Of a DNA stretch of 64,000 bases, positions 52,798-62,673 are shown piece by piece (positions within the stretch are counted from its first letter, which is position 1; every line of letters starts with the position of its first letter). The position numbers and the translations under genes are program-made. The notes under the pieces are model-generated. The model worked only from the letters and a program-made list of their open reading frames with translations, was not told the origin of the DNA and ran no database searches. Origin of the DNA: Pseudomonas arsenicoxydans (lineage in GTDB: Bacteria > Pseudomonadota > Gammaproteobacteria > Pseudomonadales > Pseudomonadaceae); contig NZ_LT629705.1 in the NCBI RefSeq assembly GCF_900103875.1, forward strand, positions 3,047,001 to 3,111,000, in the 5' to 3' direction.

Positions 52798-52809
52798 ATT
52801 GTCGACAAT
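52798..52809. promoter_or_regulatory. Palindrome ATTGTCGACAAT, candidate operator of the prp regulator
   Basis: A perfect 12-bp palindrome 74 bases upstream of the GntR start, in the promoter region. Such TGTCGACA-centred sites are typical for FCD-type GntR regulators. Confidence 0.5.
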
Positions 52810-52872
52810 ATCTATTTATCCTTTGACTGTGGTGCCTGTTTTCGCTAGTTTTTGCGTCACTAGCTTTCAAGG

Positions 52873-52880
52873 TGTCGACA
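52873..52880. promoter_or_regulatory. Second TGTCGACA palindrome at the GntR ribosome site
   Basis: TGTCGACA followed by AT repeats the core of the site at 52798-52809. It overlaps the AAGGTG ribosome site immediately before ATG 52883, suggesting autorepression. Confidence 0.45.
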
Positions 52881-52882
52881 AT

Positions 52883-53605
52883 ATGCTGGATCAACTCGAT
52901 CCCCCGGTCATTGCCCAAGACGATTCGGAGACGCTTTCCGAAAACGTCTTCCGCCGCATCCAGGCGGCCATCGTCAAAGGCGAGATCGCCCCGGGCAGCA
53001 AGATCTCCGAGCCGGAACTGGCGCGCACTTACGGCATCAGCCGTGGGCCGCTACGCGAGGCGATCCACCGTCTCGAAGGCCAGCGCCTTCTGGTGCGGGT
53101 GCCGCATGTCGGGGCGCGGGTGGTTTCGCTGAGCCATGCCGAGCTGCTGGAACTCTACGAAATTCGCGAATCCCTCGAAGGCATGGCTTGCCGACTGGCG
53201 GCCGAGCGCATGACCCTCGAAGAAATCGACGAGCTGCGTCGGGTCCTCGAAACCCACGAGCGCGATGAGGCGTTTCAGGCGGGTCGTGGCTACTACCAGC
53301 AGGAGGGCGACTTCGACTTCCATTACCGGATCATCCAGGGCAGCGGCAACCGCACCCTGACGCAAATGCTCTGCGGCGAGCTCTATCAACTGGTGCGCAT
53401 GTACCGCATCCAGTTTTCCACCACGCCCAATCGCCCGCATCAGGCCTTTGCCGAACACCATCGAATTCTCGACGCCATCGCCGACCGTGACGGTGAGTTG
53501 GCCGAGTTGTTGATGCGCCGTCACATCGGCGCCTCCAAACGCAATATCGCCCGTCATTACCAGGACGGCGCGCACCAGACAGCCACAGAACGAGGTGAGT
53601 CATGA
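52883..53605 (+). CDS. GntR-family (FCD-type) regulator of the methylcitrate cluster
   Basis: A 240-residue regulator. The N-terminal winged helix (about 20-90) contains the recognition sequence [26 protein letters not shown]. The C-terminal FCD domain has the conserved D-F-H and E-H-x-x-I-L-D-A-I elements. It overlaps prpB by four bases, so it is co-transcribed with the pathway it most likely controls. Two TGTCGACA palindromes lie upstream. The effector is probably a methylcitrate-cycle intermediate (inferred). Confidence 0.9.
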   Translation: MLDQLDPPVIAQDDSETLSENVFRRIQAAIVKGEIAPGSKISEPELARTYGISRGPLREAIHRLEGQRLLVRVPHVGARVVSLSHAELLELYEIRESLEGMACRLAAERMTLEEIDELRRVLETHERDEAFQAGRGYYQQEGDFDFHYRIIQGSGNRTLTQMLCGELYQLVRMYRIQFSTTPNRPHQAFAEHHRILDAIADRDGELAELLMRRHIGASKRNIARHYQDGAHQTATERGES

Positions 53606-54492
53606 GTTCCAACAAGAGCACTCCAGGCCAGCGTTTCCGCGATGCGGTCGCCAGCGAACATCCGCTGCAAGTGGTCGGCGCGATCAACGCCAACCACGCA
53701 CTGCTGGCCAAGCGCGCCGGTTTCAAGGCGATTTACCTGTCGGGTGGCGGGGTGGCTGCCGGCTCCCTCGGCGTGCCGGACCTGGGCATCACCGGCCTGG
53801 ATGACGTGCTGACCGACGTGCGTCGCATCACCGACGTTTGCGACCTGCCGCTGCTGGTGGATGTGGACACCGGTTTCGGTTCCTCGGCGTTCAACGTCGC
53901 GCGCACCGTCAAGTCGATGATCAAGTTCGGCGCGGCGGCGATTCACATCGAAGACCAGGTCGGCGCCAAGCGCTGCGGTCACCGCCCTAATAAAGAAATC
54001 GTGTCCCTGCAGGAAATGGTCGACCGCATCAAGGCTGCCGTCGATGCGCGTACCGATGACAGCTTCGTGATCATGGCCCGTACCGACGCCCTGGCGGTGG
54101 AAGGCCTGGAGTCCGCCCTGGATCGCGCCGCCGCGTGCATCGAGGCCGGTGCCGACATGATCTTCCCGGAAGCCATCACCGAGCTGGACATGTACAAGCT
54201 GTTCGCCAGCCGCGTGAAAGCGCCGATCCTGGCCAACATCACCGAATTCGGCGCGACCCCGCTGTACACCACCGAGCAACTCGCCGCTGCCGACGTGTCG
54301 CTGGTGCTGTACCCGCTGTCGGCCTTCCGCGCGATGAACAAAGCCGCGGAAAATGTCTACACCGCGATCCGCCGCGACGGCACGCAACAGAACGTCATCG
54401 ACACCATGCAGACTCGCATGGAGCTTTACGATCGCATCGACTATCACACCTTCGAGCAGAAGCTCGATGCGTTGTTTGCGGCGAAGAAGTAA
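53602..54492 (+). CDS. prpB: 2-Methylisocitrate lyase
   Basis: Splits 2-methylisocitrate to pyruvate and succinate. The 296-residue ICL/PEPM-fold enzyme has the substrate loop [26 protein letters not shown], the metal-binding VDVDTGFG and the catalytic K-R-C-G-H motif in [13 protein letters not shown]. The C-terminus has the [14 protein letters not shown] motif. ATGA overlap with the regulator gene; a long inverted repeat lies between it and prpC. Confidence 0.95.
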   Translation: MSSNKSTPGQRFRDAVASEHPLQVVGAINANHALLAKRAGFKAIYLSGGGVAAGSLGVPDLGITGLDDVLTDVRRITDVCDLPLLVDVDTGFGSSAFNVARTVKSMIKFGAAAIHIEDQVGAKRCGHRPNKEIVSLQEMVDRIKAAVDARTDDSFVIMARTDALAVEGLESALDRAAACIEAGADMIFPEAITELDMYKLFASRVKAPILANITEFGATPLYTTEQLAAADVSLVLYPLSAFRAMNKAAENVYTAIRRDGTQQNVIDTMQTRMELYDRIDYHTFEQKLDALFAAKK

Positions 54493-54595
54493 AGATCAAG
54501 AGATCGCAGCCTCGCTCCGCTCGACAGCTCCTACAGGGTTGTTGCCGAACGAGGTCGATGTAGGAGCTGTCGAGTGAAACGAGGCTGCGATCTGT
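54493..54595. repeat. Long inverted repeat, GATCGCAGCCTCG...CAGCTCCTACA family
   Basis: Two arms of about 34 bases around a 27-base loop between prpB and prpC; slight changes (CTCCGCTCGAC versus GTCGAGTGAAAC) distinguish it from the copy at 19391. Confidence 0.82.
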
Positions 54596-54668
54596 TCGGC
54601 AACACCCAAAAGACCTGATGAATCACAACTTGCCGATTCCCTAACAAATTCAAAAACTGGAGACAGCA

Positions 54669-55796
54669 ATGGCCGAAGCAAAAGTACTCAGTGGCGCCGG
54701 GCTCCGTGGCCAGGTTGCCGGGCAAACCGCCCTGTCCACCGTGGGCCAGTCGGGCGCAGGCCTGACCTATCGCGGTTACGACGTTCGCGAACTGGCGGCT
54801 GACGCGCAATTCGAAGAAGTGGCCTACCTGCTTCTGTACGGCGAACTGCCGACCAAAGCGCAACTCGCCGCCTATATCAACAAGCTGGGCAAACTGCGCG
54901 ATCTGCCGCAAGCGCTCAAGGAAGTGCTGGAACGCATCCCTGCCGACGCGCACCCGATGGACGTGATGCGCACCGGTTGCTCGTTCCTGGGCAACATCGA
55001 GCCGGAGAAAGATTTCTCCGAGCAGCACGACGTGACCGACCGCCTGCTGGCCGCATTCCCGGCGATCATGTGCTACTGGTATCGCTTCAGCCACGACGGC
55101 AAGCGCATCAGCTGCGTGAGCGACGAACAGTCCATCGGCGGTCACTTCCTGCACTTGCTGCACGACAAGAAACCGAGCGAGTTGCACGTCAAGGTCATGA
55201 ACGTTTCGCTGATCCTCTACGCGGAACACGAGTTCAACGCCTCGACCTTCACCGCGCGGGTATGTGCCTCGACCCTGTCGGACATGTTCTCCTGCATCAC
55301 GGCGGCCATTGGTTCGCTGCGGGGCCCGCTGCACGGCGGCGCCAACGAAGCGGCGATGGAAATGATCGAGCGCTTCAAGTCGCCGGAAGAGGCGATCAAA
55401 GGCACGCTCGGCATGCTCGAGCGCAAAGACAAGATCATGGGTTTCGGCCACGCGATCTATAAGGACAACGATCCGCGCAACGAGGTGATCAAGGGCTGGT
55501 CGAAAAAACTCGCTGAAGAAGTGGGCGACACCGTGTTGTTTCCTGTGTCGGAAGCCATCGACAAGACCATGTGGGAGCAGAAGAAACTGTTCCCGAACGC
55601 TGACTTCTACCATGCGTCGACGTACCACTTCATGGGCATCCCGACCAAGTTGTTCACGCCGATTTTCGTCTGCTCGCGCCTGACCGGCTGGGCAGCGCAT
55701 GTGTTCGAACAGCGTGCCAACAACCGCATCATCCGCCCGAGCGCCGAGTACGTCGGCGTCGAACAGCGCAAGTTCGTGCCAATCGAACAGCGCTGA
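54669..55796 (+). CDS. prpC: 2-Methylcitrate synthase
   Basis: Condenses propionyl-CoA with oxaloacetate. The 375-residue citrate-synthase-fold enzyme carries GLTYRGYDVRELA, the catalytic-histidine regions in LHGGANEAAMEM and IMGFGHAIYKDNDPRN, and the family ending. Length is shorter than the TCA citrate synthase, as expected for PrpC. The N-terminal region AEAKVLSGAGLRGQVAGQTALS fits PrpC. It lies between prpB and acnD in the propionate cluster. Confidence 0.95.
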   Translation: MAEAKVLSGAGLRGQVAGQTALSTVGQSGAGLTYRGYDVRELAADAQFEEVAYLLLYGELPTKAQLAAYINKLGKLRDLPQALKEVLERIPADAHPMDVMRTGCSFLGNIEPEKDFSEQHDVTDRLLAAFPAIMCYWYRFSHDGKRISCVSDEQSIGGHFLHLLHDKKPSELHVKVMNVSLILYAEHEFNASTFTARVCASTLSDMFSCITAAIGSLRGPLHGGANEAAMEMIERFKSPEEAIKGTLGMLERKDKIMGFGHAIYKDNDPRNEVIKGWSKKLAEEVGDTVLFPVSEAIDKTMWEQKKLFPNADFYHASTYHFMGIPTKLFTPIFVCSRLTGWAAHVFEQRANNRIIRPSAEYVGVEQRKFVPIEQR

Positions 55797-55838
55797 CAGG
55801 GGAAGGCCAGGCACTGATATTGAAGTTCACCGAAATCC

Positions 55839-55930
55839 CTGTGGGAGCGGGCTTGCCCGCGATAGCGGTGGGTCCGTCGACATGTATGTTGGATGTGACT
55901 CAGTCATCGCGGGCAAGCCTGCTCCCACAA
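55839..55930. repeat. REPIN between prpC and acnD
   Basis: CCTGTGGGAGCGGGCTTGCCCGCGAT at the left end and CATCGCGGGCAAGCCTGCTCCCACA at the right (one T for C in the core). It extends an upstream open frame of acnD but is not coding. Confidence 0.85.
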
Positions 55931-55999
55931 GCGGAGGTGGGAACTTCAAGCCCGGTGCCGGGCCCCACCTTTTGTAATCACCGTGACCGAGTCCTGACG

Positions 56000-58597
56000 A
56001 TGAACACTGAATTCCGTAAACCGCTGCCCGGCAGCCATCTGGATTACTTCGACGTCCGTGCGGCTGTCGAAGCCATCCAGCCCGGCGCCTACGAAACTCT
56101 GCCGTACACCTCCCGCGTGCTGGCGGAAAACCTGGTGCGTCGCTGCGATCCGGCCACGCTCACCGAATCCCTGAAGCAATTCATCGAGCGCAAACGCGAC
56201 CTCGACTTCCCGTGGTTCCCGGCGCGTGTTGTCTGCCACGACATCCTCGGCCAGACCGCGCTGGTCGACCTCGCCGGCCTGCGTGACGCGATTGCCCTGC
56301 AAGGTGGCGATCCGGCGCAAGTGAACCCGGTAGTGCCGACGCAACTGATCGTCGACCACTCCCTGGCCGTCGAGCGCGGTGGCTTTGATCCGGAGGCGTT
56401 CGAGAAGAACCGCGCCATCGAAGACCGTCGCAACGAAGACCGTTTCCACTTCATCAACTGGACCAAGAAGGCGTTCAAGAACGTTGACGTGATTCCGCCA
56501 GGCAACGGGATCATGCACCAGATCAACCTGGAGAAAATGTCTCCGGTGATCCAGGTGCGTGACGGCGTGGCATTCCCCGACACCTGCGTCGGCACTGACA
56601 GCCACACCCCGCACGTCGATGCGCTGGGGGTGATTGCCATCGGCGTCGGTGGTCTGGAAGCGGAAAGCGTGATGCTCGGCCGCGCTTCGTGGATGCGTCT
56701 GCCGGAAAGCGTCGGCGTCGAACTGACCGGCAAGCTGCAACCTGGCATCACAGCCACCGACATGGTGCTGGCACTGACCGAATTCCTGCGTCAGCAAAAA
56801 GTCGTCGGTGCATGGCTGGAGTTCTTCGGCGAAGGCGCTTCCGCGTTGACCCTCGGCGACCGCGCGACCATTTCCAACATGGCCCCGGAATACGGCGCCA
56901 CTGCAGCGATGTTCTACATCGACCAGCAGACCATCGACTATCTCAAACTCACCGGTCGTGAAGATGAGCAGGTGCAGTTGGTCGAGAATTACGCCAAGAC
57001 CACCGGCCTGTGGGCCGACAGCCTGAAAGGCGCGCAATACGAGCGCGGCTTGACCTTCAATCTGTCCTCGGTGGTGCGCAACATGGCCGGCCCGAGCAAT
57101 CCGCACGCCCGCGTTGCGGTATCGGATCTGGCCGCCAAAGGCATTTCCGGCCAGTGGGATGACGTGCCGGGCCAAATGCCGGACGGCGCGGTGATCATCG
57201 CCGCCATCACCAGTTGCACTAACACCAGCAACCCGCGCAACGTGATCGCCGCCGGCCTGCTGGCGCGCAATGCCAACAAGCTCGGGCTGACCCGCAAGCC
57301 GTGGGTCAAATCGTCCCTGGCACCGGGCTCGAAAACCGTGGCGCTGTACCTGGACGAAGCCGGCCTGACCACTGAGCTCGAGCAACTGGGCTTCGGCGTC
57401 GTGGCTTTCGCCTGCACCACTTGCAACGGCATGTCCGGTGCGCTGGATCCGGTGATCCAGCAAGAAATCATCGACCGCGACCTGTACGCCACGGCTGTGC
57501 TGTCCGGTAACCGCAACTTCGACGGACGGATTCACCCGTACGCCAAGAATGCATTCCTGGCATCGCCGCCGTTGGTGGTCGCTTACGCCATCGCCGGGAC
57601 CATCCGTTTCGACATCGAAAAAGACGTGCTGGGCCTGGACGCCGACGGCAAGGAAATCCGTCTGAAAGACATCTGGCCGAGCGACGAAGAAATCGACGCG
57701 GTGGTAAAAGCCTCGGTCAAGCCGGAGCAGTTCCGCCAGGTCTACATCCCGATGTTCGCCATCCACGAAGACACCGGCCCGAAAGTCACGCCGCTGTACG
57801 AGTGGCGCGAGATGAGCACCTACATCCGCCGTCCGCCGTATTGGGAAGGCGCGCTGGCCGGGGCGCGTCCGCTCAAGGGCATGCGCCCGCTGGCGGTGCT
57901 GCCGGACAACATCACCACCGATCACCTGTCTCCGTCGAACGCGATCATGCTCGACAGCGCCGCCGGCGAATACCTGGCGAAAATGGGCCTGCCGGAAGAG
58001 GACTTCAACTCTTACGCGACCCACCGCGGTGACCATTTGACCGCGCAGCGCGCAACCTTCGCCAACCCGAAACTGTTCAACGAAATGGTCAAGGAAAACG
58101 GCAAGGTCAAGCAGGGTTCGCTGGCCCGCGTCGAGCCGGAAGGCCAAGTGATGCGCATGTGGGAAGCCATCGAAACCTACATGGAACGCAAGCAGCCGCT
58201 GATCATTATCGCTGGCGCCGACTACGGTCAGGGTTCGTCCCGCGACTGGGCGGCCAAGGGCGTACGCCTGGCTGGTGTGGAAGCGATTGCCGCGGAAGGT
58301 TTCGAGCGCATTCACCGCACCAACCTGGTGGGCATGGGCGTGTTGCCGCTGGAGTTCAAACCGGGCACCGACCGTCACACCCTGGCCATCGACGGCAGCG
58401 AAACCTACGACGTGATCGGCGAACGCACACCGCGCGCCGACCTGACGCTGGTGATCCATCGCAAGAACGGCGAGCGCGTTGATGTGCCGGTGACTTGCCG
58501 CCTCGATACCGCCGAAGAAGTGTCGATCTATGAGGCCGGCGGCGTGTTGCAACGCTTTGCTCAGGACTTCCTCGAAGAATCGGCGGTCGCCGTCTAA
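56000..58597 (+). CDS. acnD: Fe/S-dependent 2-methylcitrate dehydratase
   Basis: Aconitase-family enzyme that dehydrates 2-methylcitrate to 2-methyl-trans-aconitate. The 865-residue protein has the [4Fe-4S] cysteines in SCTNTSNPRN and AFACTTCNGMSG, the GTDSHTPHVDALG segment and the C-terminal swivel domain with GSSRDWAAKG. Its place between prpC and prpF identifies AcnD rather than AcnA. ATG at 56000 (MNTEFRKPLPGS) is used; the open frame upstream is REPIN DNA. Confidence 0.94.
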   Translation: MNTEFRKPLPGSHLDYFDVRAAVEAIQPGAYETLPYTSRVLAENLVRRCDPATLTESLKQFIERKRDLDFPWFPARVVCHDILGQTALVDLAGLRDAIALQGGDPAQVNPVVPTQLIVDHSLAVERGGFDPEAFEKNRAIEDRRNEDRFHFINWTKKAFKNVDVIPPGNGIMHQINLEKMSPVIQVRDGVAFPDTCVGTDSHTPHVDALGVIAIGVGGLEAESVMLGRASWMRLPESVGVELTGKLQPGITATDMVLALTEFLRQQKVVGAWLEFFGEGASALTLGDRATISNMAPEYGATAAMFYIDQQTIDYLKLTGREDEQVQLVENYAKTTGLWADSLKGAQYERGLTFNLSSVVRNMAGPSNPHARVAVSDLAAKGISGQWDDVPGQMPDGAVIIAAITSCTNTSNPRNVIAAGLLARNANKLGLTRKPWVKSSLAPGSKTVALYLDEAGLTTELEQLGFGVVAFACTTCNGMSGALDPVIQQEIIDRDLYATAVLSGNRNFDGRIHPYAKNAFLASPPLVVAYAIAGTIRFDIEKDVLGLDADGKEIRLKDIWPSDEEIDAVVKASVKPEQFRQVYIPMFAIHEDTGPKVTPLYEWREMSTYIRRPPYWEGALAGARPLKGMRPLAVLPDNITTDHLSPSNAIMLDSAAGEYLAKMGLPEEDFNSYATHRGDHLTAQRATFANPKLFNEMVKENGKVKQGSLARVEPEGQVMRMWEAIETYMERKQPLIIIAGADYGQGSSRDWAAKGVRLAGVEAIAAEGFERIHRTNLVGMGVLPLEFKPGTDRHTLAIDGSETYDVIGERTPRADLTLVIHRKNGERVDVPVTCRLDTAEEVSIYEAGGVLQRFAQDFLEESAVAV

Positions 58598-58653
58598 AAC
58601 AGGCTGTGCGGGCAGGGGATTACACGTCCCTTGCCCGCTTTGAAGGAGCACAA

Positions 58654-59844
58654 ATGGCTCACGCACCTCAGATCAAAATCCCCGCCACCTACATGCGTGG
58701 CGGCACCAGTAAAGGCGTGTTTTTCAGCCTCAAAGACCTGCCCGAAGCCGCACAGATTCCCGGCCCGGCCCGCGATGCGCTGTTACTGCGCGTGATCGGC
58801 AGCCCTGACCCCTACGACAAGCAAATCGACGGCATGGGCGGCGCGACGTCCAGCACCAGCAAAACCGTGATCCTGTCGAAAAGCATCAAGGCTGATCACG
58901 ACGTTGATTACCTGTTCGGTCAGGTCTCCATCGATAAACCTTTCGTCGACTGGAGCGGCAACTGCGGCAACCTTTCGGCGGCAGTCGGTTCGTTCGCCAT
59001 CAGCAATGGTCTGGTGGACGCTAGCCGCATTCCGCACAACGGCATTGCCGTGGTGCGCGTGTGGCAGGCCAACATCGGCAAGACCATCATCGCCCACGTA
59101 CCGATCACCAACGGTGAAGTGCAGGAAACCGGCGATTTCGAACTCGACGGCGTGACCTTTCCGGCCGCCGAAGTGCAAGTCGAATTCATGGACCCGGCGG
59201 CGGAAGAAGAGGGCGGCGGTGGTTCGATGTTCCCCACCGGCAACCTGGTGGACGACCTGGAAGTGCCCGGCGTCGGGACCTTCAAGGCGACCATGATCAA
59301 CGCTGGTATTCCGACGATTTTCGTCAATGCCGAGGACATCGGCTACAAGGGCACCGAGTTGCAGGGCGCGATCAACAGCGATCCGAAAGCCCTGGCGATG
59401 TTCGAGACCATTCGCGCTTATGGCGCTTTGCGCATGGGTCTGATCAAGGACCTGGACGAAGCGGCCAAGCGTCAGCACACACCCAAGGTCGCCTTTGTGG
59501 CCAAGCCAGCGGATTACGTGGCGTCGAGCGGCAAAGCAATTGCGGCGGGTGATGTCGACCTGCTGGTGCGTGCGCTGTCGATGGGCAAATTGCACCACGC
59601 GATGATGGGCACCGCTGCCGTGGCCATCGGCACGGCGGCAGCGATTTCCGGCACCCTGGTCAACCTCGCGGCGGGCGGCATCGAACGCAACGCGGTGCGC
59701 TTCGGGCATCCGTCCGGCACATTGCGCGTCGGCGCCGAGGCCAGCCAGGTGAACGGCGAATGGACCGTGAACAAAGCCATCATGAGCCGCAGTGCGCGGG
59801 TGTTGATGGAAGGTTATGTTCGTATCCCTGGAGATTCCTTCTAA
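58654..59844 (+). CDS. prpF: 2-Methylaconitate cis-trans isomerase
   Basis: Converts trans-2-methylaconitate made by AcnD to the cis form used by the next hydratase. The 396-residue protein of the PrpF/diaminopimelate-epimerase-like fold has the opening IPATYMRGGTSKGVFF, SGNCGNLSAAVGSFA and FGHPSGTLRVGAE. AAGGAG precedes ATG 58654, 56 bases after acnD, so they are co-transcribed. Confidence 0.95.
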   Translation: MAHAPQIKIPATYMRGGTSKGVFFSLKDLPEAAQIPGPARDALLLRVIGSPDPYDKQIDGMGGATSSTSKTVILSKSIKADHDVDYLFGQVSIDKPFVDWSGNCGNLSAAVGSFAISNGLVDASRIPHNGIAVVRVWQANIGKTIIAHVPITNGEVQETGDFELDGVTFPAAEVQVEFMDPAAEEEGGGGSMFPTGNLVDDLEVPGVGTFKATMINAGIPTIFVNAEDIGYKGTELQGAINSDPKALAMFETIRAYGALRMGLIKDLDEAAKRQHTPKVAFVAKPADYVASSGKAIAAGDVDLLVRALSMGKLHHAMMGTAAVAIGTAAAISGTLVNLAAGGIERNAVRFGHPSGTLRVGAEASQVNGEWTVNKAIMSRSARVLMEGYVRIPGDSF

Positions 59845-59870
59845 ACCCATTCCAGACGTATATACAAAAC

Positions 59871-59963
59871 CCTGTGGGAGCGGGCTTGCCCGCGATGAGG
59901 CCTTCATATTCGGCATCCAAGTTGGCTGATACACCGCCATCGCGGGCAAGCCCGCTCCCACAG
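59871..59963. repeat. REPIN between prpF and prpD
   Basis: CCTGTGGGAGCGGGCTTGCCCGCGATG at the left end and CCATCGCGGGCAAGCCCGCTCCCACAGG at the right, a full-length perfect doublet. Confidence 0.87.
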
Positions 59964-60056
59964 GACGGTATTTCAACAATAAGAATGTTGTAACTAACCG
60001 AGATTGATCCCTGAACCGAGGTCCCATTAACGAACCACTTCAAGAGTGAATCGAAC

Positions 60057-61541
60057 ATGAGCGCCAACGTCGACCTGAACAACCGCCCCGACTACGACAC
60101 GGTCCTGCAGGACATCGCGGACTACGTCCTCAGCTACAACATCGAATCCAGCGAAGCCCTGAATACTGCCCGCAACTGCCTGATGGACACCCTCGGCTGT
60201 GGCCTGCTGGCCCTGCGCTTCCCCGAATGCACCAAACACCTTGGCCCGATTGTCGAAGGCACCGTCGTTCCGTTCGGCGCCCGGGTTCCTGGCACCAGTT
60301 ACCGTCTCGATCCCGTCAAGGCCGCGTGGGACATCGGCTGCATCGTCCGCTGGCTCGATTACAACGACACCTGGCTCGCCGCCGAGTGGGGCCATCCATC
60401 GGATAACCTCGGTGGCATTCTCGCCGTGGCGGATCACCTGTCGCAAAAACGCCTGGCCAATGGCGATGCGCCGCTGACGATGCGCGCAGTGCTCGAAGCG
60501 ATGATCATGGCCCACGAGATTCAAGGCGTGATTGCCCTGGAAAACTCCTTCAATCGTGTAGGCCTTGATCACGTGTTGCTGGTGAAAGTCGCCTCGACGG
60601 CGGTCACCGCCAAACTCATGGGCGCCAATCGTGAGCAATTGCTGTCGGCGCTGTCCCACGCCTTTGCCGATGGTCAGGCGCTGCGCACTTATCGCCATGC
60701 GCCGAATGCCGGGTCGCGCAAATCCTGGGCGGCAGGCGATGCGTCCAGCCGTGGTGTGCGTCTGGCGGACATCGCCATGCGCGGCGAAATGGGCATTCCC
60801 GGCGTGCTGACCGCCAGGCAGTGGGGCTTCTACGACGTGCTGTTCAGCCACACCAACAACGACCTGGGGCTCAAGCCTGAAGACAAACGCGCGTTCAGCT
60901 TCTCCCGCCAGTACGGCAGTTACGTGATGGAAAACGTGCTGTTCAAGATCAGTTTTCCGGCTGAATTCCATGCGCAAACCGCGTGCGAAGCGGCAGTGAC
61001 CTTGCATCCACAGGTTAGAAATCGTCTGCATGAAATCGACAAAATCGTCATCACCACCCACGAGTCGGCGATTCGCATCATCTCCAAGGTCGGTCCATTG
61101 GCGAATGCCGCGGACCGCGACCACTGCCTGCAATACATGACCGCCGTGCCGTTGGCTTTCGGCAATCTGGTGGCCGAACAGTACGAAGATGATTTCCATG
61201 CCGCGCACCCGATCATCGACGTGCTGCGCGAGAAAATGGTCATCGTCGAAGAGCCGCGCTTCACCCGCGAATACCTGGAAGCCGACAAGCGCTCCATCGC
61301 CAACGCGATTCAGGTGTTCTTCAAGGACGGTTCAAGCACCGAGAACGTGGTGGTCGAATACCCGATCGGTCATCGCCGTCGTCGCACCGACGGGATTCCG
61401 CTGTTGGAGGACAAGTTCAAGGCGAACCTGGCGACGCGGTTCACCGGTCAGCGCAGTGCCGAGATTTTTGCGTTGTGCAAGGATCAGGCTGCGCTTGAGG
61501 CCGCCCCGGTGAATCGGTTTGTGGACTTGTTCGTCATTTGA
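60057..61541 (+). CDS. prpD: 2-Methylcitrate dehydratase
   Basis: A 494-residue MmgE/PrpD-family enzyme that dehydrates 2-methylcitrate or related acids. The opening [32 protein letters not shown] and the central [38 protein letters not shown] segments are the family signatures. The presence of both AcnD/PrpF and PrpD makes two dehydration routes possible, as in other Pseudomonas. It is the last gene of the cluster; a hairpin repeat follows. Confidence 0.94.
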   Translation: MSANVDLNNRPDYDTVLQDIADYVLSYNIESSEALNTARNCLMDTLGCGLLALRFPECTKHLGPIVEGTVVPFGARVPGTSYRLDPVKAAWDIGCIVRWLDYNDTWLAAEWGHPSDNLGGILAVADHLSQKRLANGDAPLTMRAVLEAMIMAHEIQGVIALENSFNRVGLDHVLLVKVASTAVTAKLMGANREQLLSALSHAFADGQALRTYRHAPNAGSRKSWAAGDASSRGVRLADIAMRGEMGIPGVLTARQWGFYDVLFSHTNNDLGLKPEDKRAFSFSRQYGSYVMENVLFKISFPAEFHAQTACEAAVTLHPQVRNRLHEIDKIVITTHESAIRIISKVGPLANAADRDHCLQYMTAVPLAFGNLVAEQYEDDFHAAHPIIDVLREKMVIVEEPRFTREYLEADKRSIANAIQVFFKDGSSTENVVVEYPIGHRRRRTDGIPLLEDKFKANLATRFTGQRSAEIFALCKDQAALEAAPVNRFVDLFVI

Positions 61542-61561
61542 TCGGATAAACGCGATCCCTC

Positions 61562-61641
61562 GTAGGAGCTGCCGAAGGCTGCGATCTTTTCATCCTCGGT
61601 TTTTTAAGATCAAAAGATCGCAGCCTTCGGCAGCTCCTACA
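61562..61641. repeat. Inverted repeat, GTAGGAGCTGCCGAAGGCTGCGATC family
   Basis: Arms GTAGGAGCTGCCGAAGGCTGCGATCTTTT and AAAAGATCGCAGCCTTCGGCAGCTCCTAC around a 20-base loop containing a T6 run. It shares the AGGAGCTG and CTGCGATC blocks with the copies at 19391 and 54493, but the middle is different. It may also end prpD transcripts. Confidence 0.8.
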
Positions 61642-61649
61642 TCGAGTGT

Positions 61650-62582
61650 TCAGGCTTTAAGCCATTTTTCTATTGGCAATTTGGTGATGGCAAACCCCGT
61701 CAGCAAAATCGCCGAGTACATCATCAGTTCTCGGGACAAGGCCTGGCCTTCGTACCACGCACCAATTACCACCGCGAACACCGGAAAAATGATGAACACA
61801 AACGACAAGATGATTGGGCTCAGTCGTTTGAGCAGCAAAAAGTAGACGATAAATCCGCCTACCGACGCCACCAGTCCCAGATAGAGCAGGGCGCTCCACG
61901 ACCGCGCAGTAATGTCGTCGAACACCGGAGCTTCAAAGCTCAACCCCGCCACAAACAGCATCAACCCGGCCAGGCCGATGGGCAATGTGTTGTAAGTAAT
62001 CACGCTGATCGCACTGCCTTGTTTCTTGGTGATCACGTAACACAGCGCATGCATCAATGCTGCGGCCAGAATCGCCAACACCCCGAAGAACTCCGCATGG
62101 TCCAGGTGCAGACCCTGGCTGCGGATAATCATGAACAAACTGCCAAAGCCGATGGTGATGCCGAGCACTTGTGAGGGGTAGATTTTCTCCCGCAGGAGCA
62201 CCGCGGAAAATATCAGGATGAACACCGGCATACAGCTGAACAGCAGCGCCGTCAGGCCGGATGACACATGCATCTCGCCGTAGTTGAGCAGGTAATACGG
62301 CAGGCTGAAATACGACAGCGTGACGAACACGAAAAACCAGCGACTTTGCCGTGGAAACAACAGCGGCTCGCGACGCATCAGGGCGAAGCTGAGGAACAGC
62401 GGAAAGGCAATCAGGAAACGCAACCCGGCGGCGGTCAGGGGCGGCACACTTTCCACGGCGATCTTGATCCCCAGCCACGTCGTGCCCCAACTCAGGCAAA
62501 CGATCAGGAACAGCGCGCTGGTGACCAGTCCCGCCAGCCAGGGTTTACGCGAGGTTGAAGCGCTGCTGATAGCCATGGTCAT
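61650..62582 (-). CDS. EamA/DMT-family exporter
   Basis: A 310-residue membrane protein with ten hydrophobic helices in two EamA halves (first FLIVCLSWGTTWLGIKIAVESVPPL, second beginning near VITYNTLPIGLAGLML). It probably exports amino acids or metabolites. ATG at 62582 follows GGGAG. It is divergent from a MocR-type regulator, a common arrangement that suggests control by a PLP-linked signal. Confidence 0.88.
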   Translation of the reverse strand: MTMAISSASTSRKPWLAGLVTSALFLIVCLSWGTTWLGIKIAVESVPPLTAAGLRFLIAFPLFLSFALMRREPLLFPRQSRWFFVFVTLSYFSLPYYLLNYGEMHVSSGLTALLFSCMPVFILIFSAVLLREKIYPSQVLGITIGFGSLFMIIRSQGLHLDHAEFFGVLAILAAALMHALCYVITKKQGSAISVITYNTLPIGLAGLMLFVAGLSFEAPVFDDITARSWSALLYLGLVASVGGFIVYFLLLKRLSPIILSFVFIIFPVFAVVIGAWYEGQALSRELMMYSAILLTGFAITKLPIEKWLKA

Positions 62583-62608
62583 GATCGAGCTCCCTTGTCG
62601 TCGGAATT

Positions 62609-62629
62609 GACCTGATCGCTGATTAGGTC
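62609..62629. promoter_or_regulatory. Inverted repeat GACCT-N11-AGGTC, candidate MocR operator
   Basis: Perfect 5-bp arms in the 91-base EamA/MocR divergent region; the inner bases GAT and ATT extend the symmetry partly. The spacing of about two turns fits a dimeric regulator. Confidence 0.35.
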
Positions 62630-62673
62630 TATCCCTGATTGAACCTGTTTTCAGCACGCTATTCGGGATGCAA

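Noticed and set aside
55946..58666. A 906-residue open frame antisense to acnD
   Set aside because: It lies wholly opposite the well-supported acnD gene; high GC content keeps antisense frames open. No motif or start signal supports it.
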